Shown here: one piece after another, positions 1 through 6,799 of the stretch | How the letters are laid out: each line of letters begins with the position of its first letter | How positions within the stretch are numbered: position 1 is the stretch's first letter | DNA from: Candidatus Roizmanbacteria bacterium | Lineage (GTDB): Bacteria; Patescibacteriota; Microgenomatia; UBA1406; GWC2-37-13 | Assembly (NCBI GenBank): GCA_026395475.1 | Contig: JAPLYQ010000136.1 | Location: 1-12,384 of the forward strand | DNA: 12,384 nucleotides | Direction of reading: 5' to 3' | The notes under the pieces: generated by a model | What the model was told of the DNA's origin: nothing | The model's input: only the letters and a program-made list of their open reading frames with translations | Database searches by the model: none | Translations under genes and position numbers: made by a program

Positions 1-9
1 TTTTCCCAC

Positions 10-186
10 CTACCTCAAAGTCGCAATGGCATAAATGTCACGTGTTTGGCACAATGCTTCGAATTGCAATTTTGATGGAGTATTTTGTGCCATGACGAAT
101 TCAAAACCTGTTTGAGCACTCGAATAACCTTGTGCGAGTTTTTTGAATGAGGAGGGGTATAAAATACGGAATCCTTTTAATATATT
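10..186 (-). other. Open in-frame stretch after the lysozyme-like gene; possible gene remnant or lost C-terminal extension
   Basis: Directly after the TAA stop (189-187) of the lysozyme-like gene, the same minus-strand frame stays open for 58 codons to a TAG at 12-10. The conceptual peptide looks protein-like, with segments such as GFRILYPSSFKKLAQGY and QTGFEFVMAQNTPSKL. There is no ATG until 93-91, which would leave only 27 residues, and no ribosome binding site precedes it. It could be the 3' remnant of a decayed gene, a C-terminal extension cut off by the stop, or chance. The GFR...GFEF pattern vaguely recalls family 2 glycosyltransferases, too weakly to name it. The opposite strand carries a GAGGAGGGG purine tract (about 151-158) with no ATG close behind. 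Nothing else is recognisable in the first 186 bases, and no terminator for the operon is evident. Confidence 0.25.
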
Positions 187-1272
187 TTACTTCCAACAGC
201 TATCTTTGTATTGTCCTATAGCCCCAGAACAGTCTCCACCTCCATATGTTTTAAGGTTTCGACAGAACGTATTGCAGTAGTATGTCCCATCCTTAAATCC
301 ACAGCTCCCGTAATAGCTACATGCGCCTTTTACCATCTCACTCGCACTCCAATTTGAGCAACTTCCGGCATGTACCTCTTTTTGAATAGCTAGTCCCGTA
401 ATAACCAATGCATCTAAGATTACTCTTCTATCTGTTTTCCCAACTCCCAGCGCACGCGCTGCATCTTTACCATAGAGCTCAAATTCACGTGGGGAAATTT
501 GAGTAACCCCCATCACTCCGAGTCCACTTCCAGATCCTTCCTTACATTTATATCCCGGATATTTACTATCAGAAGGAACCGCGCCAGTATTCCCATCATA
601 TGCATATCCACTACAAATTCGTTTTTCCTCAGTGATAAATTCGCTATTCCACCAGTTATAAGAGTTATAAAGTAGTAAATATTTTGGACTCACGGTGTCA
701 AAGAATCCTCCGCTTTCAATAGATGCAATTGCACGAAGTGCAGCTTTTGGGATGCATGCTTTTTGTGCGGCGATTGTAAACATTTCGTCAACCGTTTCTC
801 CAGGTCGTTTGAGCGATGGATCAACAGGAAATACATCTGGAGCTTTAGTAGGTTTTGGTGCCTTTGTCGGTTCAGGTGCTTTTGTTGGTTGTGGAATACT
901 AGGTTTTAAAGTTACATTTGGAGAAAAGGTAGGAAGTGCAATCTTTGTTGGCTGGATATTGGGAGTCAGTATGGGAACAGAAGTTGGAGCAACCTCATAT
1001 GCCATTGTGGGCAGAACTTCCATATCAACTAATGGTTGAGACTCTGGGTTTGTAGTTGGCTCAATTTTCTGCGATATAAGCTCAAAATGGGGGAGGGAAA
1101 AGTTAAATGAGGAAACCACGGTCACTATTGATTGCACATCATTCTTAAGCTGTACAGAGTCAAATTGAGAAGGTTCAGGATAATAGTGAGTGGTAATAAA
1201 CTGTGAAAGAAATACCGACATGATTATCACTATACAAATCAAGATTTTTTTCTGCACAACTTGTCTATCCAT
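187..1272 (-). CDS. Membrane-tethered lysozyme/transglycosylase-like protein on a Pro/Thr-rich stalk
   Basis: This 361-residue protein probably acts on the cell surface as a peptidoglycan hydrolase. Residues 8-28 form one N-terminal hydrophobic segment (signal anchor). Residues about 70-150 are a low-complexity Pro/Thr stalk ending in three PTKAP hexamers. Residues about 157-345 resemble a lysozyme-like transglycosylase fold: AIASIESGG (E186 is the candidate catalytic glutamate), GVMGVTQISP (252-261, like the G-x-M/L-G-x-x-Q motif of SLT enzymes), then a Tyr/Gly-rich end. The globular part has ten cysteines, which fits a disulfide-stabilised extracellular domain. The ATG overlaps the stop of the upstream gene by 8 bases (ATGGATAG) and has no Shine-Dalgarno sequence, so translation is probably coupled. 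The fold is assigned by motif only, and the target could be the cell's own wall, a competitor or a host. Confidence 0.72.
   Translation of the reverse strand: MDRQVVQKKILICIVIIMSVFLSQFITTHYYPEPSQFDSVQLKNDVQSIVTVVSSFNFSLPHFELISQKIEPTTNPESQPLVDMEVLPTMAYEVAPTSVPILTPNIQPTKIALPTFSPNVTLKPSIPQPTKAPEPTKAPKPTKAPDVFPVDPSLKRPGETVDEMFTIAAQKACIPKAALRAIASIESGGFFDTVSPKYLLLYNSYNWWNSEFITEEKRICSGYAYDGNTGAVPSDSKYPGYKCKEGSGSGLGVMGVTQISPREFELYGKDAARALGVGKTDRRVILDALVITGLAIQKEVHAGSCSNWSASEMVKGACSYYGSCGFKDGTYYCNTFCRNLKTYGGGDCSGAIGQYKDSCWK
838..891 (-). repeat. Three 18-bp units encoding QPTKAP/EPTKAP/KPTKAP
   Basis: Three consecutive hexapeptides (residues 128-145 of the lysozyme-like protein) share PTKAP with a variable first residue. 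They form the end of the stalk that separates the membrane anchor from the catalytic-like domain. Units of this kind typically vary in number between strains. Confidence 0.8.
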
Positions 1273-4200
1273 GTATATTTATTTTTTTGCGAGCGAAAAT
1301 AATACACAATACAACAAGTGCAATACCGATACCACCTATAAGCAAATAATTAGGCATAAAATAAAAAACTACAACTTTATTAAGACTTTCATTTTCATTC
1401 ATTACCCAGCCATTTTCCCAATTGTTGACCAAAACATGATTAGGTAACTTTGTTCCGATAAAAGGATAAAGAAAATGCGGCAAATTTTTTTGATCAGGTG
1501 ACACTAAGTATGCTGTCCAATTTTGTTCAAACGCCTGATCATTCGTAACAGTTTGCGTTGTTTGTTGTTGAGGTGATTGTTCCCAATTGAGAGCGCTAAA
1601 ATAAGTATAGGGAAAGGGGACAAGTGATATATTTTTAATACTATTTTCTGTGGGAATGGTGCCGATACCAAAATTACTTAACACCAGCTTATATCCAGAT
1701 AGACTATCTTTGTAAGGAGGAATTATAAAATAGTCTGTTTGATATTCTTTAAAGAGAGTTAATTCATCTTCATAAATACATTTTTTCAATTCATAGTCTT
1801 CAACACATATTTTCATAGGGAGACCAGAGCTGTTTTTGGATTCTATAGCAAGTACATATCCAACATTGTGTGAAAGGTTGGGAAAGGCTAAATGATCACA
1901 CACATTGCCATTTCTTGCAGTATATCTGAGTGCATATTCATCTCCTGATACAAATACTTGTTCTTTATTAATATATTCTGACTTTTCATAACTACAATCA
2001 TGCAATTCACTCACAATAGATGAAATATCAGGATTTATTTGAGCTTTTGGAAAATTACCCGTAACCTGTAAAGTTTGTGAGTTGTCTCCAAGGTTGAGGG
2101 CTATTTGTGGAAGTTCTAGGTAAACGTGCTCCAGAACTCCATTATTTGAATAATATATTGCATTTTTTTTACCGTATTCAAGCACATATTCACCAATATA
2201 GATTTCTTCACGTTCGGATAGATTGTCAGGAAGTACGAGATATTTATCATCAAGTGCAAGGTTTGAAATGCTTTTTTGTGGGAGATAGACAATTTGTTGC
2301 GAGTAATCGTAGTTTTGGATAGAGGGGATAATATACTTTATTCTTAGCTTTGGTTTATTCATATAACTACTCGCATATACGTCAACAGAGAATTCCCGTT
2401 CATAATCAGCAATAGTAGGAAGGTTTATTTTTCCAATCTCAGCATTTTGTTTTTGTAACAATACGGAATAAGAATCCTTTGTTATGGTAAGGAGAGATTG
2501 GTTTACTCGTTCTCTATTGGTAAGAATATTTCGTTCAGGATATATGAATTGATTATTTCCATTAAGCAATGTCATATAATTTCCATTATCAAGATAAGCT
2601 TGGTCAACATAATTAGCTTGGTATGAAGGACCAATAGAAGGGATATTCAACAGCGTATTCGTACTTGAGTTTGCATAAGAATACACCGATATTTTATCTC
2701 CAAAGCGCGCGGACAATTGGATTGAGGGAATCTGGGCAATGATATTTTTTAATTGTGGATAATATAGTTTTTTGTCTCCCATAGAATCGTTGGGAATAAA
2801 AACATTTTCATCCAGAAGGAGATATTTTATATTGTACTTATCAAGCAGATTTTTGAACAAAGATGCATTTTTGCTATACACTGCATATGCAATTTCTCTA
2901 TAATTCTGTTCATTGTACGGATACCAACGATCAAATTCGCGATTTAGGGTTGGTTGCTTAAGTCCAAACCAGGTAAAGCCTGCTCCTTGATATACTTGGG
3001 GCTTTGCATCAACATTCCACTTATAATACACCCATCCAAACATATCATTTATTGGGAGCATAAGCATACGACCATCTGTTTGTTTTTGCGACCAATCAAA
3101 CAACGAAAAATATTCCGAGGGAATAGAAACTCGCTCAATGGGGCTAATATAGTGGCCTTGAAATGCGGGGAGCGCATAGATAAACAATACAAGAATGCAT
3201 GCAGCAGCATAGATATCGATCAAATGAGGAGACTTAAAGAAATTTTGCAATCTCTCAAAAGATTTTAATAAGATGTACTGTGCATAAGCGATAAAAATGG
3301 AAAGAGTGAATATTAAATAAAGCGAAAATTTTGTAAAAGGAGAACGGAGAGCCTCTTTAACAAGACCATTTTGACTTCTCATCCAGTCAAAAATAAGAGA
3401 AAAAAATGGGATATTTGATAGCAAGAAAAAGGCCGTTCCCACAAACAAAGGAATAAGAGCAATGGTATACGGATGTTTTTTTCTTTTTAACAGGGTAAAT
3501 AAAATACCCACAACGCCTGATAAAGAAAAGAAGTATGCGATACTTGAAATAAAGGGCAATTGGAGGTGTGTTTCCCAATCTTTCAAAAGTTTTACAAAAT
3601 CTAGATTAGGCAATTCAACACGCCAATCGAATAGAAAATTTTTCAGCAACAGAAAATTGGAGAGCGTTCCATATTTTTTGTTGTAATAATATGTTTCTTC
3701 AGAGGACAAACGATGAATTTTAGAGTTAATAACATCATTTCCATAGTGAATTGAGTAATATACATTTGGGAGGATCCAAAACAAATTAAGAGCGAGAGTA
3801 ACAAAAATAATCACGACTGTTCTTTTTATATTCTTTCTTTGTATCAAAGCCAAGATAACCACATAAGAAAGAAATCCTAAGAAATAGACGTACCATAGTG
3901 TGGCTGTATGCGCCATTGAGGCCGACAGGAGTGAGACAATCGAATATAATGCAATGTCTTTTTTATGTCCTCTATCGATATAACGAGTAGAAAAAAGAAA
4001 TAAAAATCCAATATATCCAAATTTAGTTACAAACATTTCAAGCGGGGCAATGAAATGCTGTACTGTTCCTACATTCAATAGATAAAAAAGAGCTCCAATA
4101 AATGCGCCTATTCGAATAAAGACATCATGATTATACGAATGTTCCTCTCTTGAAAATATATAGACGATAAAAAGATAAATACCAATAGGGCCGAGTAAAA

Positions 4201-4501
4201 TCATGAGAAATACATAGGCATAGCGAACGAATGAAAGAGGAAATATGGCAGTAAATAAAGCGACAATTGACATACGAGGAATTTCAGATGCATGAGATTG
4301 TGATGGGGGAGCGCCAAGGCCCTGATGTGGTTGCCAAACCGATGTAATTCTGCCCCAATATTGACTCACATTAAACTCAGGATGAAGAGTGTCCCATCCA
4401 GAGAGGAATGTGTTTGGTGTATAATTTGTAAGACATACAAGAATACTCGTTAAGGCAAGAAGTATGATGAAATAATCGATTTTTTTACTCAGTTTTTCCA
4501 T
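1265..4501 (-). CDS. Large GT-C/YfhO-like multi-spanning membrane protein with big extracytoplasmic domain
   Basis: This 1078-residue integral membrane protein is probably involved in surface glycan or glycolipid assembly. Residues 10-27 are the first transmembrane segment, followed by a loop containing GWDTLHPE (D37, E42) and then WQPHQGLGAPP. This layout resembles the first extracytoplasmic loop of GT-C enzymes, where an acidic residue is catalytic, and of AftD/DUF3367 and YfhO-type proteins. About a dozen hydrophobic segments run to about residue 450. A soluble part of about 570 residues follows, including NIKYLLLDENV, similar to the post-membrane region of YfhO-like proteins. A final transmembrane helix (about 1049-1070) ends in ARKK. 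The gene is first in an operon with the lysozyme-like gene. No Shine-Dalgarno is visible, and a TATAAT lies 11 bases before the ATG. The exact family and substrate are uncertain; a structural glycan-binding role is an alternative. Confidence 0.65.
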   Translation of the reverse strand: MEKLSKKIDYFIILLALTSILVCLTNYTPNTFLSGWDTLHPEFNVSQYWGRITSVWQPHQGLGAPPSQSHASEIPRMSIVALFTAIFPLSFVRYAYVFLMILLGPIGIYLFIVYIFSREEHSYNHDVFIRIGAFIGALFYLLNVGTVQHFIAPLEMFVTKFGYIGFLFLFSTRYIDRGHKKDIALYSIVSLLSASMAHTATLWYVYFLGFLSYVVILALIQRKNIKRTVVIIFVTLALNLFWILPNVYYSIHYGNDVINSKIHRLSSEETYYYNKKYGTLSNFLLLKNFLFDWRVELPNLDFVKLLKDWETHLQLPFISSIAYFFSLSGVVGILFTLLKRKKHPYTIALIPLFVGTAFFLLSNIPFFSLIFDWMRSQNGLVKEALRSPFTKFSLYLIFTLSIFIAYAQYILLKSFERLQNFFKSPHLIDIYAAACILVLFIYALPAFQGHYISPIERVSIPSEYFSLFDWSQKQTDGRMLMLPINDMFGWVYYKWNVDAKPQVYQGAGFTWFGLKQPTLNREFDRWYPYNEQNYREIAYAVYSKNASLFKNLLDKYNIKYLLLDENVFIPNDSMGDKKLYYPQLKNIIAQIPSIQLSARFGDKISVYSYANSSTNTLLNIPSIGPSYQANYVDQAYLDNGNYMTLLNGNNQFIYPERNILTNRERVNQSLLTITKDSYSVLLQKQNAEIGKINLPTIADYEREFSVDVYASSYMNKPKLRIKYIIPSIQNYDYSQQIVYLPQKSISNLALDDKYLVLPDNLSEREEIYIGEYVLEYGKKNAIYYSNNGVLEHVYLELPQIALNLGDNSQTLQVTGNFPKAQINPDISSIVSELHDCSYEKSEYINKEQVFVSGDEYALRYTARNGNVCDHLAFPNLSHNVGYVLAIESKNSSGLPMKICVEDYELKKCIYEDELTLFKEYQTDYFIIPPYKDSLSGYKLVLSNFGIGTIPTENSIKNISLVPFPYTYFSALNWEQSPQQQTTQTVTNDQAFEQNWTAYLVSPDQKNLPHFLYPFIGTKLPNHVLVNNWENGWVMNENESLNKVVVFYFMPNYLLIGGIGIALVVLCIIFARKKINIHG

Positions 4502-5489
4502 GGATACAAAAAATTATACAGGAATTCACATAAAGAATTTTGACTTAAAAACTGAAACTGGTTTATTCGGTGATTTAAAGCTGTTTTTACTCCTTTTTTT
4601 TCATGCAATCGGAGGGATATTATGGATTACGTTAAATCGAGTTCCCCCAACATGGGATGCGGCGCTTCACACCATGCTCAGTTTCAAATTCTTGCATTAT
4701 ATCCAAGCAAATGCAGTTCATTTTGACATCGTCTCGTTTCTAAAAATATCAGAGTATTATCCTCCATTTGTCCATTTTACGGGGATTATTATTGCTCTTT
4801 TTTCCGGCGAAAACTATAAAGCGCTGCAACTTCTTGGATTAGTCTATTTTCTTTTTTCCATTTTAACACTGTATCTGTATTCTTTTTCTGTCTTTAAAAA
4901 TAAGACGACAGCCTTTCTTTCAGCCTTTTTTTACAGTTTTTTTATCACAAACTATCAGCAAGGAAGGGACTTTATGTTGGATATTCCCTCCGTCTTTTTC
5001 ATTTTGGCAGCCTTATATTACCAGGAGAACTCTCGTTATTTCACGAAAAGAAAAGAAACGTTAATATATTCTTTTTTCGTCGGCATATCGTTTCTTACAA
5101 AATGGACATCTCTCTTTTTTTTCATAATTCCATTCCTCCATGGAGTAGTTAATGGAAGAAAAGTAGAGAGGGAAACTCTCTCTAGGCGGCAGTCACATGT
5201 ATTAAGGAGTCTTCTTATGGGAGCAGTGATTATATGTGTAATCTGTGTTCCGTGGTATATAGTCAATCTTCAACGGTTTATTGATATTAGTAAGGTTACA
5301 TCAATAGGGGAGTTAGCCGATCCGCAGAATCTTTTAAGTCTTCAAAACATTTTTTTTAACATAAACCTGCTTTCTATGTATCAACTTACCTATATTGGAG
5401 CCATATTTTTTTTAGTATGTCTCTTTTTCTTCTTAAAAAGTGCACAAATATTCGTTATACAATACCTCTCACTCCATTTATTGCCATGA
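4500..5489 (+). CDS. PMT-type GT-C glycosyltransferase, N-terminal part (frameshifted)
   Basis: This is the N-terminal portion of an integral membrane glycosyltransferase that would transfer a sugar from a polyprenyl-phosphate donor on the outer face of the membrane. Recognisable PMT/ArnT-like (PMT_2) features, in order: transmembrane segment at about 26-45; first-loop PPTWDAALHT with candidate catalytic D53; EYYPPFVH (85-92); GRDFMLDIPSVFF (155-167), the conserved R-D-x-x-x-D region; and FLTKWTS (198-204), the family's L-T-K motif. The true family sequence leaves this frame around residues 303-315 and resumes in the overlapping frame at 5417-6133. Codons after about 5440 here are therefore spurious. 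Joined, the product would be about 544 residues, the usual size for this family. The ATG overlaps the ATG of the divergent gene by two bases, and no Shine-Dalgarno is seen. Confidence 0.8.
   Translation: MDTKNYTGIHIKNFDLKTETGLFGDLKLFLLLFFHAIGGILWITLNRVPPTWDAALHTMLSFKFLHYIQANAVHFDIVSFLKISEYYPPFVHFTGIIIALFSGENYKALQLLGLVYFLFSILTLYLYSFSVFKNKTTAFLSAFFYSFFITNYQQGRDFMLDIPSVFFILAALYYQENSRYFTKRKETLIYSFFVGISFLTKWTSLFFFIIPFLHGVVNGRKVERETLSRRQSHVLRSLLMGAVIICVICVPWYIVNLQRFIDISKVTSIGELADPQNLLSLQNIFFNINLLSMYQLTYIGAIFFLVCLFFFLKSAQIFVIQYLSLHLLP
4513..4518 (-). promoter_or_regulatory. Candidate -10 box (TATAAT) for the GT-C/lysozyme operon
   Basis: A perfect TATAAT on the minus strand lies 11 bases upstream of the ATG at 4501, which would give a leader of only about 5 bases. 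No convincing -35 hexamer is seen 16-18 bases further upstream. The box lies inside the coding sequence of the divergent glycosyltransferase gene. Confidence 0.4.
5408..5414 (+). other. T TTT TTA -1 slippery heptamer at the frameshift
   Basis: In the upstream reading frame the codons read TTT TTT TTA, which gives a perfect X XXY YYZ heptamer inside a run of eight T (5406-5413). A -1 slip here enters exactly the frame of the downstream part. Eight bases later, CTTTTT (5423-5428) can pair with AAAAAG (5435-5440) around a six-base loop, but that stem is weak. A base missing from the homopolymer in the assembly explains the shift equally well. Confidence 0.4.
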
Positions 5490-6133
5490 TTATGGCGTAT
5501 GGAAGCCACAAATTATTAACGAGCTCTTTACACATTGCAAAAGTAGTCAGTTTTTTTGTTGCACTATGGTATGTCATGTCTTATTTCATTTTGTCATTTG
5601 GATTTCCTATCCAACCGAATTATCGAATTGGGATTAAAGATATTGATTTCGTGTATCTTGATAGCTATCCAGTCAAAGTCCTATATGACAATTCAAATTG
5701 GCACAATACCGAGATTCTAAATACTATTTATTCTTCATCTTCTTCTATTGAGCAGGGAAGAGATATTACTGTTCTTAACTTAGTTGATAGAGAATATATG
5801 AACTGGTACAACTTAGATCCACTTTTATATTCTTCTCTAGCTCCCGAAGTAAGGCAAAAAATTAAACTTTCATTTGTTCCTTTTATAGAGCCCTATAAGA
5901 CAAGCCAAGAAATTAACACCTATTTAAATACCTATATCGATTACGTGTTAGTGCCTCAGCATACAATTGGATTGGCAGAGGCTATTCGTGAATTTGTACC
6001 TATGCAACGCTTTCAGAAATTTATATTAAATGGAGAAAGTACTTTTGTGCCGATTGCGTCGTATGCAGTTCCAGGAAACGAATATTATTCTCCCGACGTG
6101 TATATCCTCTATAAAAAACAAACCTCTCCTTAG
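5417..6133 (+). CDS. PMT-type GT-C glycosyltransferase, C-terminal part (frameshifted)
   Basis: This is the continuation of the upstream glycosyltransferase in the -1 frame; the frame is open from 5360. It begins with the conserved NIRYTIPLTPFIAMIMAYG segment, equivalent to the R-Y-x-x-P-x-x-P stretch of PMT_2 enzymes. A hydrophobic segment and a soluble C-terminal domain of about 170 residues follow (about residues 60-238 of this part). The ATG at 5417 is probably not a real start: it lies in the middle of a transmembrane segment with no ribosome binding site. One extra base, for example a ninth T at 5406-5413 or a sixth A at 5435-5439, would fuse the parts seamlessly; so would a -1 ribosomal shift. 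Its stop codon lies in the loop of the terminator hairpin. Confidence 0.75.
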   Translation: MSLFLLKKCTNIRYTIPLTPFIAMIMAYGSHKLLTSSLHIAKVVSFFVALWYVMSYFILSFGFPIQPNYRIGIKDIDFVYLDSYPVKVLYDNSNWHNTEILNTIYSSSSSIEQGRDITVLNLVDREYMNWYNLDPLLYSSLAPEVRQKIKLSFVPFIEPYKTSQEINTYLNTYIDYVLVPQHTIGLAEAIREFVPMQRFQKFILNGESTFVPIASYAVPGNEYYSPDVYILYKKQTSP

Positions 6134-6147
6134 GGGAGAGGTTTGTT
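6117..6147. terminator. Bidirectional terminator between convergent genes
   Basis: A 13-bp perfect inverted repeat pairs 6117-6129 (ending ACCTCTCC) with 6135-6147 (starting GGAGAGGT) around a five-base loop. The stop codon of the glycosyltransferase (6131-6133) is inside the loop. On the minus strand the stem is followed by a run of U (A6 at 6113-6118 on the plus strand), so it is the stronger terminator for the minus-strand gene. In the plus direction only a broken T-rich tail follows. Confidence 0.85.
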
Positions 6148-6163
6148 CGGTCTAGGTTCTTAT

Positions 6164-6799
6164 TTATTTTACTGCTGGAAGCATAGATTCACTTCTTGTC
6201 CATGCTCCTGTTGTAAGGTCATATGAGAACTTAACAACTTTGCCAGTTTCACTGTCTACAAATACTTCTACTACAGTTTTTGTATTTGAATTGACGAGCT
6301 TTGCTTGAGCAACCCCGTCTGCGACCCATATTGGATCAAGTACTTTTCTATCTGCGTACTGACCCTCTTGAGCTTTGTCAGGGGAGGCACCAACTGTATA
6401 GTTATATGTTGGTAAGTAATCATACAAACCGATTTTTGTATTTAAGTCGGCTGGGCCGGCATCACTTGTTTTTCCAATAAAGTATACGTTATATGATGTT
6501 CCATCTACTGATGGGAGCTGTAAATCATATTTACCATCAATTGTTGCAAATAAATATCCTCCTGAAAATGATTGAAATCCATGTTCAGCGCTATTCAACA
6601 TTTCTGAAGGATTTTTAGCATCATGACTTGGTGGAGTCATAAGGCTTCTTCCATTCAAACTGTTTGGGAATAATCCTTTTGTAGCATCAGCCATAAAAGG
6701 CATTCTTGGCATTGTGTTATAGATTGATTCATAGAGAGTTTTAGCATCTGCTTCTGTCATGTTGTACGTTTTTGCTAAGTTCTTTTCTGCGGCTTCCAT
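6164..6799 (-). CDS. Secreted tandem-domain protein, C-terminal part: second domain copy (frameshifted)
   Basis: This is the second half of a secreted protein of unknown family, continuing from the neighbouring frame. Real similarity starts slightly upstream of the ATG, at RPVTEAQAM, so this ATG is probably not a start. The domain is a diverged copy of the one in the upstream part: EAAEKNLAKT matches EAAQNLARKT, LYESIYNTMPRM matches LYQEYVALFNGMPVM, SGGYLFATIDG matches AGGYMFLSTS, and PIWVADGVAQ matches DVWLADQIMQ. After the shared region it has an extra tail (TVVEVFVDSETGKVVKFSY) that reads like beta strands. No catalytic motif or known family is recognised. The gene ends 17 bases before the shared terminator. 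Confidence 0.65.
   Translation of the reverse strand: MEAAEKNLAKTYNMTEADAKTLYESIYNTMPRMPFMADATKGLFPNSLNGRSLMTPPSHDAKNPSEMLNSAEHGFQSFSGGYLFATIDGKYDLQLPSVDGTSYNVYFIGKTSDAGPADLNTKIGLYDYLPTYNYTVGASPDKAQEGQYADRKVLDPIWVADGVAQAKLVNSNTKTVVEVFVDSETGKVVKFSYDLTTGAWTRSESMLPAVK

Noticed and set aside
47..92. TGGCACA/TGTGCCA inverted repeat as terminator or operator
   Set aside because: Only 7-bp arms separated by 32 bases with no U tract; easily expected by chance.
695..1039. Plus-strand open frame rich in Gly/Val/Phe (VGSGAFVG repeats)
   Set aside because: It is the antisense shadow of the Pro/Thr-rich stalk of the lysozyme-like gene; periodic codons there remove stops on the other strand. No promoter or ribosome binding site.
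5036..5266. Short minus-strand open frame inside the glycosyltransferase
   Set aside because: Overlaps conserved glycosyltransferase codons, has low-complexity composition and no start signals; same judgement for the other short antisense frames within the large genes.
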